A stretch of DNA of 64,000 nt from Phyto melanocephala (Eukaryota; Arthropoda; Insecta; Diptera; Rhinophoridae). The translations under genes were made by a program, and so were the position numbers. The notes under the pieces are model-generated. The model saw only the letters and a program-made list of their open reading frames with translations. It did no database searches and was not told the DNA's origin. Positions 23,642 to 34,262 of the stretch are shown here, piece by piece. The stretch covers positions 58,221,968 through 58,285,967 of the forward strand of contig OW799234.1 in NCBI GenBank assembly GCA_941918925.1. The letters run 5' to 3'. Position 1 is the stretch's first letter. Each line of letters starts with the position of its first letter.

Positions 23642-24177
23642 AGTTAATACCCCTAATGTTCTACCACTCAATTCGTGGAATCGTAAAATACAAAGTCATT
23701 AATTTCTAAAATAAAAGATTTCCCACACTGCCCCAATTTAAAAGGCATAATCTTTCATTGCACCTTTTACCAGACTAATTTCCCAGAACTCAGGAAATCA
23801 GTCTGCACATGCTGTCAACGTATTTCACAACAATATTCTATTTCTTATTTTTCGTTTAATAAATTCCAACTAATTTTACAGTATTTTATTTTTTATTCTC
23901 ATTTAATAAATTCCAACTAATTTTACAATATTTTATTTTTTATTCTCATTTAATAAATTCCAACTAATTTTACAGTATTTTATTTTTTATTCTCATTTAA
24001 TAAATTCCAACTAATTTTAAGTCTTTCCCAACACATTGTGCCCCAATCATTATTGTAATTTTTTTGCTGACGATACGTCTACATTGTTTACCGTTTTTAA
24101 TTATAAAATAAAGTTTATGGACTACACTATTCAGTCGTAGTCAAGTACTCGAAAAACAAACGTTAATTTATTTAACT
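23642..24177 (+). repeat. 3' LTR of errantivirus
   Basis: 536 bp. I see no difference from the 5' LTR, including all four 47 bp internal units. It is followed by TATATAGG of the interrupted family A element. Confidence 0.88.
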
Positions 24178-25500
24178 TATATAGGTTTGTCATTCCGTGT
24201 GAAATTTCTACAATTTTCATTTCCGACCCCATAAAGTATATATTTTCTGAAAGCTTATGAATAGAGGAGTCGATTAAGCCCTGACCGTCTGTCCGTCTGT
24301 CCGTCTGTCCGTCTGACCGTCTGTCCGTGTGTATGTTGAAATCAACTTTTTGAAGCCCCCCGACATAGGTTGGACCCGGGTAAGGTATTAAAATATCAGA
24401 AATATTCGGGAGTAGATCGGTATTGAAAATCAGAAACATCGGTACATAAACAACTGAGATATGAGCAAAAACCCACGACCACCTCGATTTTCTTTTCATA
24501 AAAACAACATTACAACAACAACATACATACATACAAACGTGTATACTGGTTAGAGAAAACGTGGCATCGAATCCCAGCTGAGGCAAAAAAATTTTTTTTA
24601 AAATTTTTTTAAAATTTTTTTTTTTAATTTTTTTTTTATTTTTTATTTAATATATTATATATATTTTTATTATTATTTTTTTTTATTTTTTTTTTTTTAA
24701 TTTTTTTTTTATTTTTTGTTTGTTTTATATATATTATATATGTATATAATAATTTTTTTTTTTTTAATTTTTTTTTTTAATTTTTTTTTTTAAAATTTTT
24801 TTTTTATTTTTTTTTTGTTTTTATACCCGCCACCAAAAAAATGGTGGGGGTATATTCATTTTGTCATTCCGTTTGTAACACATCGAAATATCCATTTTAG
24901 ACCCCATAAAGTATATATATTCTGAATCAGGGTTTGATTTGATGACGATCTAGCTATGTCCGTCCGTCTGTCCGTCTGTCCGTCTGTCCGTCTGTCCGTC
25001 TGTCCGTCTGTCCGTCTGTCCGTCTGTCCGTCTGTCCGTCTGTTGAAAGCACGATAGAGGTCGCACCGAAAAAGCTAGGAGGCTCAAATTTTGCCAGAAT
25101 CTTTCTTATAGACAAGGTTTGTTTGGTATTGAAAATGGGCTATATCGGAATATTAGGAAGTGAGTTATAGCTCGGAATGCAAGAGTAGGTCGAAAAAACC
25201 GTGTCCTACGAACATCGAATAAAATGGTATTTTGTCCAAATTGATTAACGTACAGTCATGAAACTTCGAATATATATTTCTCGAGTCAAAGCAATATCTC
25301 TCACCAAAAATTACCTAAATCTAATCATTAGGAAAGGAGTTATCGATCAAAATGTACGAAAATTTATACCGCACAGTGTATTTTTCGGTATATTTAAAAA
25401 CAAAAACGTCATAAAACCAACAAAATTGGATGTACGACTCTGAAATTTTGCACACTTTGCTTTTTGGTGAAAGGCTTTTTTTTAACGGAAAATCAATGTG

Positions 25501-26650
25501 CCACGCCCACTTTTACGCCCACCTCCCATATAACGTTTTACCTAAAATTGATATAATTTCTCTATTAATAAAGATTTTGGAATTATAAAGGGCTCTATTG
25601 AAACATCTAAAATGTACTCATTCGCAAAAATAACTTTGACACGCCTACTATAACGCCCACTTTTCACGTTATCTACCGTTAATGAAATTTAAAAACTCAT
25701 AAAACCGCCAAAATTAGAGGTATGATGATCAAATTTGCTACGTATATCCCCCTAGACAGTGTCATTATTGTACAAAAAAATTGAGGTGCCACGCCCACTT
25801 TTACGCCCACCTCCCATATAACGTTTTACCTAAAATTGATATAATTTCTCTATTAATAAAGATTTTGGAATTATAAAGGGCTATATTGAAACATCTAAAA
25901 TGTACTCATTCGCAAAAATAACTTTGACACGCCTACTATAACGCCCACTTTTCACGTTATCTACCGTTAATGAAATTTAAAAGCTCATAAAACCGACAAA
26001 ATTAGAGGTATGATGATCAAATTTGCTACGTATATCCCCCTAGGCAGTGTCATTATTGTACAAAAAATTAAGGTGCCACGCCCACTTTTACGCCCACCTC
26101 CCATATAACGTTTTACCTAAAATTCATATAATTTCTCTATTAAAAAAGATTTTTGAATAATAAAAGGCTATATTGAAACACCTAAGTTGTACTCATTCGC
26201 AAAAATAACTTTGACACGCCTACTATAACGCCCACTTTTCACGTTATCTACCGTTAATGAAATTTCAAAGCTCATAAAACCGCCAAAATTTGATGTATGA
26301 TGATCAAATTTGCTACGTATATCCCCCTAGGCAGTGTCATTATTGTACAAAAAAATTAAGGTGCCACGCCAACTTTTACGCCCACCTCCCATATAACGTT
26401 TTACCTAAAATTCATATAATTTCTCTATTAATAAAGATTTTGGAATAATAAAAGGCTATATTGAAACATCTAAAATGTACTCATTCGTAAAAATAACTTT
26501 AACACGCCTACTATAACGCCCACTAAAACAGACAAAATTAGAGGTATCATAAAGGAAATTTGCTACATATATCCTTCTAATCAATGCAGTTGTTGTGCCA
26601 AAAAGTTTAGGTGACACGCCTACTATAACGCCTACCTCCCATATAACGGG
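25501..26650 (+). repeat. 288 bp tandem units inside B3
   Basis: Units start at CCACGCCCACTTTTACGCC at 25501, 25789, 26076 and 26364 (periods 288, 287, 288). Each contains CACGCCCAC, CATATAACGTTTTACC, ACACGCCTACTATAACGCCC and GATGATCAAATTTGCTACG. The fourth unit has an internal deletion near 26525. Other copies have fewer units. Confidence 0.8.
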
Positions 26651-26829
26651 TTTTCTTAAATTCATGTAATTTCTCTATTGACAAAGTTTTTGGGAAAATA
26701 AAGGACTATATTGAAATATCTAAGTTGTATTTATTAGCAGAAACTTTATTGACACGCCTACTTTAACGCCCACGTTCATTAAAAGACTACATTTACAAAA
26801 GCCTTTTAGTAGCATATCGAAGTTATAAA

Positions 26830-27440
26830 GGGTGGTTAAATTTTAAGGGCTGATGTTGAATTATTCAAATTATTTAGGAAATTATTATTATTTCTTTTTG
26901 TAATGATAATATTTGTACGGTTCAATTATGTATTTAACAAAATATCGGCCAAATGCCCCCCCCCCCATCCTTGGCGCCACTCCTCTATCTGATGGTCCAA
27001 ATTTTCAATGACAATGTTGATGCTCAATTGTTGGGCACGATGATGAGTCGAGGTTGACTGCTCTTTTGCCACACTATCGAAAAAAACAACCATGCTTCCC
27101 ATTCAACGAAATAAGAATGCATTCACAGATTTTTTAACAATTTATACAGACCTGTTTTGCAGAAATTTAAATATTTTTTACAATTTTCCCGATTGTGGAT
27201 GAATTTGAATGATTATGTTGATCAAAAGAATTACGAAGTGCACAAAATGCATTTTGATTTAAACACCCATTTTCATAAAAAAAACCTGAATAACTTTAAA
27301 GAGTTGCTCATTTGCGTATCTTTCTACAGATCAAATTGAGTAAGTTTGAGATTGAGAAATGTCAAGTGAAATGCAGAAAACAAATTTAAAGACTAGGTGT
27401 AGTTCACCTTCAACATGGGCCCTAAAAAATTTAACCACCC
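26830..27440. repeat. Embedded mariner-like inverted-repeat module in B3
   Basis: The ends GGGTGGTTAAATTTTAAGGG and AAAAAATTTAACCACCC are inverted. A C-homopolymer (11 bases near 26957) shifts the frame relative to the same module in B5, where 9 bases keep a 70-codon frame open. It may derive from a mariner-type element captured by the ancestor of family B. Confidence 0.5.
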
Positions 27441-27963
27441 TCTACAAAGAAAGTGATACATATTTTATTATAAAGATATTATTCAATAGCGATTAACAAA
27501 ATAATAAATATTGTGCTTTAAATGTACACAAAATTGGTGGTGGGTATAAAAGATTCGGCACAGCCGAATATAGTGCTCTTACTTGTTTTTTAACATACAT
27601 ACGTGAATTTACTGTTATTGCATGACTACACGTTGTGAAGGGTATATAAGATTCGGCACGGCCGAATATAGCGCTCTTACTTGTTTTTAATTTAGATTAT
27701 ACAACAGATAATGGCAAAATAAATAAACTTTTTCGTTATGTTATTTCAATTTGACCTTTTGCAGATTTGTTACTTAAAAATATATAGAAATTTTAATTGA
27801 GTTTCTTGTGCAGAAACACAAGATAAACATACAAAAGGATTGATAAGAAATTAAAAGAAATATTAGCATTAACACTTGATTAATTTCTCATAGATTGAGA
27901 AATATAAATAATATGAAAATATATGCAAAAATAATGATTAAATTTACACATAGATTTCAGCTT

Positions 27964-28357
27964 TTTCTACAATTTTCATTTCCGACCCCATAAGTATATA
28001 TTTTCTGAAAGCTTATGAATAGGGGAGTCGATTAAGCTCTGTCAGTCTGTCCGTCTGTATGTCCGTGTGTATGTTGAAATCAACTTTTTGAAGCCCCCCG
28101 ACATAGGTTGGACCCGGGTAAGTTATTAAAATATCAGAAATATTCGGGAGTAGATCGGTATTGAAAATCAGAAACATCGCTACATAAACAACTGAGATAT
28201 GAGCAAAAACCCACGACCACCTCGATTTTTTTTTCACAAAAACAACATTACAACAACAACATACATACATACAAACGTGTATACTGGTTAGAGAAAAAGT
28301 GGCATCGAATCCCAGCTGAGCCAAAAAATTTTTTTTTAAATTTTTTAAAAATTTTTT
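27964..28357 (+). mobile_element. Truncated family A copy A5
   Basis: It begins within the body (TTCTACAATTTTCATTTCC), has the GTCCGTCT microsatellite and the conserved block to the CCCAGCTGAG motif, then is cut in the T-rich tract by the element that starts at 28358. Head and tail are missing. Confidence 0.62.
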
Positions 28358-29093
28358 TATACCCTTCACCTGTGGTGCACAAGGGTATATATAGCTTTGT
28401 CATTCCGTCTGTAATTTCTACAATTTTCATTTCCGACCCCATAAAGTATATATTTTCTTAAAGCTTATAAATAGAGGAGTCGATTAAGCCCGTCCGTCTG
28501 TCCGTCTGCCTGTCTGTCCGTGTGTTGGTTGAAATCAACTTTTAGAAGCAACTATATGTTCCTCAGATCTGTATATGGTATCAATCTCTTGGAAATATCC
28601 AGGAATGAATCGCTATTGAAATTCAGCACAATCGCCCCATAACTTTCTGAGATATGAGCAAAAAACCACGACCACCTCGTTTTTTTCACAATTACAACAA
28701 CAACATACATACATAGATACATGTAAAAAACATACCAAACAAAAAAAATTACAAAAAAAAAAATATTAAAAATAAGAAAAAAATAATAAAAAAAACTACA
28801 AAAAAAATTTTAAAAAAATTTAAAAAAAAATTTAAAAAAATTTTTTAAAAATTTTTCTAAAAAAATTTTTTAAAAAAATTTAAAAAAAATATAAAAAAAA
28901 TAATAAAATATAAATAAAATAAAATAAAATTTTTTTAGCTCAGCTGGGATTCGATGCCACATATATTCTAACGTGTACGTATGCACGTATTTCATATGGG
29001 ATGAATGGTGACACAAACCACTGTTATTGCATGACTACACGTTGTGAAGGGTATATAAGATTTGGCACGGTCGAATACAGCGTTCTTACTTGT
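28358..29093 (+). mobile_element. DINE-1-like element A6 (A/C intermediate)
   Basis: The head TATACCCTTCACCTGTGGTG folds with CACAAGGGTATATA. The body shares the first half with family A but diverges after GAAATCAACTTTTAGAAGC. An A-rich tract follows, then the subterminal TTGTGAAGGGTATATAAG, a degraded hairpin and ACTTGT. Its head matches that of the variant C copy at 41203-42199. Confidence 0.68.
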
Positions 29094-29814
29094 TTTTTAC
29101 TTACATATGTATGAGTATATGAAAAAAAAAATATTTTTTGTTTGTTTTTCCTTCATTAAATAAATGTTTAAATATTAGATATGCATAACAACTTTCTTTA
29201 ATTTTATTTTAGCAACACTTCACTAAAAATATACTTGCAATAATCGTTTTTTGATATTATATCTATGAAGGTAGCACCCGGATACCTTGCAATGCCTTTT
29301 CAAAATAATTTTTAAGTCTAAAAATAATGATAATTTATAATTGATTAAAAGCTAGAAAAAAATTTAAGCTAAAAACGCTCAACGTACCCGGATACCATGC
29401 CATTCACATAAGGGTTAACAGTGTCACAAAATAATATAAAAGTGAAATAAATTTTGTAAATTTTTAATTTAAAGATTAAGAAAATAAATAGTTTTTTCTA
29501 TTAAATAGAGATTTTTAGAGTTTTGAACAACCGCGCAATATTGAACTCCCTTCTTTGGCACTTAATGTAGCTTTTACTGTATGTACCACCTTTCGATAAA
29601 ATTGCTTTACGGGGAGCCTGTCATCACTCACGAGTTTACAACATTTTTCAAATTTTTTATATGAGCTTTAATTTAAATGACTTTTACGGACCATTAATTA
29701 AATTTTGTGTAATAGTCGATTGACGCTTTACTATTTACATGAGATTACTTCAAATTATGCACATCGAACAATTTAGCAATGAATAAAAATTCATTTGAAG
29801 GGTATACAAGTTTT
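29094..29814. other. Intergenic AT-rich, nothing recognised
   Basis: No repeat terminus or open frame of note. The motif TACCCGGATACC(T/A)TGC occurs twice (about 29276 and 29384), about 110 bases apart. I cannot assign it. Confidence 0.35.
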
Positions 29815-32266
29815 TATACCCGCCACCAAAAAAATGGTGGGGGTATATTCATTTTGTCATTCCGTTTGTAACACATCGAAATATTCATTTTAGACCCCAT
29901 AAAGTATATATATTCTGAATCAGGGTTTGATTTGATGACGATCTAGCTATGTCCGTCCGTCTGTCCGTCTGTTGAAAGCACGATAGAGGTCGCACCGAAA
30001 ACGCTAGGGGGCTCAAATTTTGCCAGAATCTTTCTTATAGACAAGGTTTGTTTGGTATTGAAAATGGGCTAAATCGGAATATTAGGAAGAGAGTTATAGC
30101 TCGAAAAGCAAGAGTAGGTCGAAAAAACCGTGTCCTTCGAACATCGAATAAAATGGAATTGTGTACAAACGCATTAACGTAGACTCATGAAACTTCGAAT
30201 ATATATTTCCCGAGTAAAAACAATATTTTTCCCTGAAAATTATCTAAATCTATGCATTAGGAGAGGAGTTATCGATCAAAATGTACGAAAATTTATACCG
30301 CACAGTGTATTTTTCGGTATATATAAAAACAAAAACGTCATAAAATGAACAAAATTGGATGTACGACTCTGAAATTTTGCACACTTTGCTTTTTAGTGAA
30401 AGGCTTTTTTCTAACGGAAAATCAATGTGCCACGCCCACTTTTACGCCCACCTCCCATATAACGTTTTACCTAAAATTCATATAATTTCTCTATTAATTA
30501 AGATCTTGGAATAATAAAGGACTATATTGAAACACCTAAGTTGTACTCATTCGTAAAAACAACTTTGACACGCCTACTATAACGCCCACTTTTCACGTTA
30601 TCTACCGTTAATGAAATTTAAAAGCTCATAAAACCGCCAGAATTGGAGATATGATGATAAAATTTGCTACGTATATCCCCCTAGGCGATGTCATTACTAT
30701 AGCAGAAAATTAAGGTGCCACGCCCACTTTTACGCCCACCTCCCATATAACGTTTTACATAAAATTCATATAATTTCTCTATTAATAAAGATTTTGGAAT
30801 AATAAAGGACTATATTGAAACACCTAAGTTGTACTCATTCGCAAAAGTAACTTTAACACGCCCACTATAACGCCCACTTTTCACGTTATATACCGTTAAT
30901 GAAATTTAAAAGCTCATAAAACCGCGAAAATTAGAGGTATGATGATCAAATTTGCTACGTATATCCTTCTAATCAATGTTATTGTTGTGCCAAAAAGTTT
31001 AGGTGACACGCCCACTTTAACGCCTACCTCCCATATAACGGTTTATCTTAAATTCATGTAATTTCTCTATTTTAATAAAAATTTTGGAATAATAAAGGAC
31101 TATATTGAAACACTTAAGTTGTGCCCATTCGCAAAAACAACTTTGACACGCCTACTATAACGCCCACTTTTCACGTTATCTACCCTTAATGAAATTAAAA
31201 AGCTCATAAAACCGCCAAAATTAGAGGTATGATGATCAAATTTGCTACGTATATCCTTCTAATCAATGTTATTGTTGTGCCAAAAAGTTTAGGTGACACG
31301 CCCACTTTAACGCCTACCTCCCATATAACGGTTTATCTTAAATTCATGTAATTTCTCTATTGACAAAGTTTTTGGGAAAATAAAGGATCATATTGAAATA
31401 TCTAAAATGTATTTAAGAGCAGAAACTTTATTGACACGCCTACTTTAACGCCCACTTTCATTGAAAGACTACATTTACAAAAGCATTTTAGTAGCATATC
31501 GAAGTTATAAAGGGTGGTTAAATTTTATGTTGAATTTAAATAAAACACAAATTATTTAGGAAATTCTTATTATTTCTTTTTGTAGTGATAATATATGTAT
31601 GGTTCAATTATGTATATAACAAAATATCGGCCAAATGGCCCCCCCATCCTTGGCGCCACTCCTCTATCTGATTGTCCAAATTTTAATTGACAATGTTGAT
31701 GCTCAATTGTTGGGCTTGATGATGATGCGAGGTTGACTGCTCTTTTGCCACACTATCGCAAAAACCAGCAATGGTTCCCATTCAACGAACTAAGAAGGCA
31801 TTCACAGATTTTCTAACATTTTATACAGACCTGTTTTGCAGAAATTTAAATATTTTTTACAATTCTCCCGATTGTGGACGAATTGGAACGATTATGTTGA
31901 TCAAAAGAATTACGAAGTGCACAAAATGCATTTTGATTTGAACGCCCATTTTTATAAAAAACCTGAATAATTTTAAAGCGTTGCTCATTTGCGTATCTTT
32001 CCACGGATCAAATTGAGTAAGTTTGAGATTGAGAAATGTCAAGTGAAATGCAGAAAACAAATTTAAAGACTATGTGTAGTTCACCTTCAACATGAGCCCT
32101 TAAAATTTAACCACCCTCTACAAATAAAGTGATAAATACATATTTTATTAGAAAGAGATTATTCAATAGCGATTAACAAAATAATAAATATTGTGCTTTA
32201 AATGTACACAAAATTGGTGGTGGGTATAAAAGATTCGGCACAGCCGAATATAGTGCTCTTACTTGT
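29815..32266 (+). mobile_element. DINE-1-like element, family B, full copy B4
   Basis: 2452 bp with the complete head and tail of family B. The microsatellite is short (about 29952-29972), there are three to four 288 bp units (first at 30430 and 30718), and one embedded inverted-repeat module lies at 31512-32116. It differs from B3 and B5 at many positions, so it is an older or separate lineage. The tail sequence (hairpin plus GTGCTCTTACTTGT) is nonetheless conserved. Confidence 0.8.
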
Positions 32267-33135
32267 TTTTATTTAGGTTGTCCATATGTACATATATTCT
32301 ACATTCATTACTTGTATGTATGAATATGTTAATTATATTAGTCGCTAGATTTAATTTGATTTTAGCTTTTATTTGAAAATAAATATGCAACGCGCAAAAC
32401 AAAAAAAAGTAACACGAACATTTATTCATTTACACATTCAGCCCATCTAAAACAAACCCCAGCAGAGACCACATAAACACAAACTAACAAACAATTTGGT
32501 TGTTCGTACAAATTTATTCACTCATTCGTACATTTATTTTGCATAAAACATTTTTCTATTTATTCATTTAGAAGAATGAAAAAAAAATATTGCAGAAAAA
32601 ATTAGCTGCTGTTTATCCGCAGCCATCCACCCATCCATCTTACTACGGATTCCACAACATTAAACAAAATTACAATGCAACACAATATTCTATACGTACA
32701 TATGTACCTGCAAATAACTATGAACTTATTTTAATTTACACTTTTTTATACATACTTGTGCATTGTATGTGAATGTATACTCGTATAACCTTTTGAGTTT
32801 GTGAAATTATTTATTTTTTTTTTTTCTAAACTTTATTTTCAGAGGCCTTGGCCATTAATTACCCACGAAATTTTATTCCGCACATATTTATACATACACA
32901 TACAAACAAACATGCATTCATATATACCTATACACATTTAGTTGTGTGATATTTTGCCAAATTGCAAAAGACCTCAATTATATGCTATTTCAGTACGAGT
33001 ATTTTGTTACAATTTTGAAATTATGTTTATGGTTTTTTGTTTGGGAATTCCGTTTTCCACATGGAGCGCACAACATGCCAACTGGGCATAGGTGTATACC
33101 TGTCATGGGTTTGGGCTTTTATACCCCTCCTTTTC
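32267..33135. other. Intergenic stretch, nothing recognised
   Basis: AT-rich with CATT-rich motifs. The small frames at 32590-32772 and 32946-33152 show no family likeness. Confidence 0.35.
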
Positions 33136-33136
33136 A

Positions 33137-33158
33137 ACCTAACCTAACCTAACCTACA
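33137..33158 (+). repeat. Short (AACCT)n tract, TTAGG-type
   Basis: About four AACCT units follow TATACCCCTCCTTTTC. TTAGG is the ancestral arthropod telomere repeat, but Diptera lack it at telomeres. A simple-repeat tail of a non-LTR element is a likelier explanation, although I do not recognise the 80 bases before it. Confidence 0.45.
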
Positions 33159-33159
33159 A

Positions 33160-34262
33160 TTTTGATAGCTTCACAGGAACTTAAAATTTACTTTATGACA
33201 TGTCACGTATGCATCGTGCGACTGATCGTGTGGTTTGAATTTCAATAGGCTTTTATTGACAGATCACGCATGAGTCATATCAAATTGAGGTAATTTTTGT
33301 TCAGTATCATTTGGCAAATCATTATGAAAATATTTATACCAAAACAGCATTTCCAAATTGTTCATTTGAATTACGAAAAACCAAGTTCTAGAAGATATGA
33401 TTTTTGTATATTCTGAAAAATTTACGGTTCGCAAAATTTACCTACTGAAACCACTACTGTCAAAGTGGTTTTCCCGTTGTCATTAATGGATAATAGTTGA
33501 ACCTCATTTAGCACATAGTGAAGAGAATATAGCAGATGTAGCTGAGAATATACATGAAGACCGTCACAAGGCACCATGTTAATGAACTATGTGCTTCCAG
33601 AAATTCAAGCGAATGGTTTCGGTGAGCCCTGTGGTCAAATTACGGCATTCGAATGTAATCGAAATTTTAAAGTTCTTATAAGAATATCTGTACCAAAAGC
33701 ACAGCTAACTCCATCGTTCGAGTAAAATTTTGATCATGAAAGAATGCCATAATTTGCCACGCAGCGCATAAAATAATAGACTTTTGAGAAATCATTTTAT
33801 TTGACATTTTATTTCACTTTTGACTACTGTAAATTAACCACTAAGACTGTGTGTTATGTGATATCACAGTATTTGACTATTTTCTCTAGTGATACGTCAG
33901 ATCTAAGGTTTGAGGTCTTCATGAATAGCCAATTATGAATAACCCTTTGCACGCCAATAGTAGTCGTGTCATTCACGAGGTACCAGTCGCTATCCTCGCA
34001 AGAGTTGCCCAAAACTCGACCCTCCGACGTAGTTATGTCCAATATTAACATGACATATTCGCCTGTATTCTGTAGGCCGAATGAAATTAAATCACTCGGA
34101 ATTGCCATTGTAGTGTTATTGTTTATAACAACAATTTCATGGCAATTCCGAGTTAAAAAAATGTCATAAATATATAGTTCTTTTAATCGGTAATAAAAAT
34201 TGTATGTTCTCTTTCAAATTTATGTGTTTTGTTTCACACTATAAATCAAACCTCACGATGCC
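33160..34262 (+). pseudogene. Mariner-like relic with an unrelated insertion
   Basis: The block GTAATTTTTGTTCAGTATCATTTGG and the AAAATTTACCTACTGAAA region parallel the mariner relic at 18632-19333 (both share TTTTTGTTCAGTAT and TTTACCTACT). The ending CACACTATAAATC...CTCACGATG resembles that relic's end. Between about 33840 and 34175 lies different, more GC-rich sequence with its own inverted repeat, apparently an insertion. The transposase is unreadable beyond fragments. Confidence 0.4.
33854..34108 (-). CDS. Unassigned 84-codon frame in an inserted block
   Basis: ATG at 34108, stop at 33854, minus strand. Composition is closer to normal protein (balanced Asp, Glu, Thr, Ser, Trp) than the AT-driven frames around it, and local GC is higher. 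I recognise no family. A perfect 15-base inverted repeat (ACTCGGAATTGCCAT at about 34096 and its complement near 34139) overlaps its start codon. It could be an exon, a captured fragment or part of an unknown element. Confidence 0.25.
   Translation of the reverse strand: MAIPSDLISFGLQNTGEYVMLILDITTSEGRVLGNSCEDSDWYLVNDTTTIGVQRVIHNWLFMKTSNLRSDVSLEKIVKYCDIT

Larger units (their letters stand above)
19426..24177 (+). mobile_element. Young, internally deleted gypsy-type errantivirus
   Basis: A 4752 bp LTR retroelement with 536 bp LTRs that look identical by eye. It has a 4 bp TATA target duplication, a lysine-tRNA-type primer site, a leader, a broken end of pol, an integrase region, a complete envelope frame and a polypurine tract abutting the 3' LTR. 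LTRs beginning AGTTAAT and ending AACT with TATA duplications are typical of the gypsy/errantivirus group. Gag, protease, reverse transcriptase and most of RNase H are absent; a full element of this group is usually 7-8 kb. It therefore needs help in trans. Identical LTRs mean it integrated recently. Confidence 0.88.
24822..27586 (+). mobile_element. DINE-1-like element, family B, full copy B3
   Basis: 2765 bp, inserted into the T-rich tract of copy A4. It has the hairpin head TATACCCGCCACC, a long (GTCCGTCT)n microsatellite (about 24958-25043, roughly ten units), four 288 bp tandem units, one embedded inverted-repeat module (26830-27440) and a complete tail ending ACTTGT. It is almost identical in sequence to copy B5 at 59480-62202 on the other strand. 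No autonomous replication protein is encoded. Confidence 0.82.
19395..27683 (+). mobile_element. Family A DINE copy A4, split by two nested insertions
   Basis: The A4 head is at 19395-19425, its body at 24178-24821 and its tail at 27587-27683. Removing the errantivirus (19426-24177, leaving one TATA) and the family B element (24822-27586) restores an uninterrupted family A sequence matching A2 across both joins. The order of insertion is A4 first. The sequence cannot order the two insertions into it by position alone, but the LTR identity makes the retrovirus very recent. Confidence 0.75.

Noticed and set aside
24131..24586. 151-codon minus-strand frame, and the similar frames at 1339-1662, 2118-2441 and 28013-28369
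   Set aside because: All lie in the same part of family A DINE copies with near-identical translations. They are shadows of the repeat and have no start context, splice sites or domain.
25258..25443. Frames repeated identically in two places (25258-25443 and 61621-61806; 26456-26665 and 60399-60608; 27157-27339 and 59727-59909)
   Set aside because: The identity reflects the twin DINE copies B3 and B5, not conserved proteins. B4 and B2 break the same frames.
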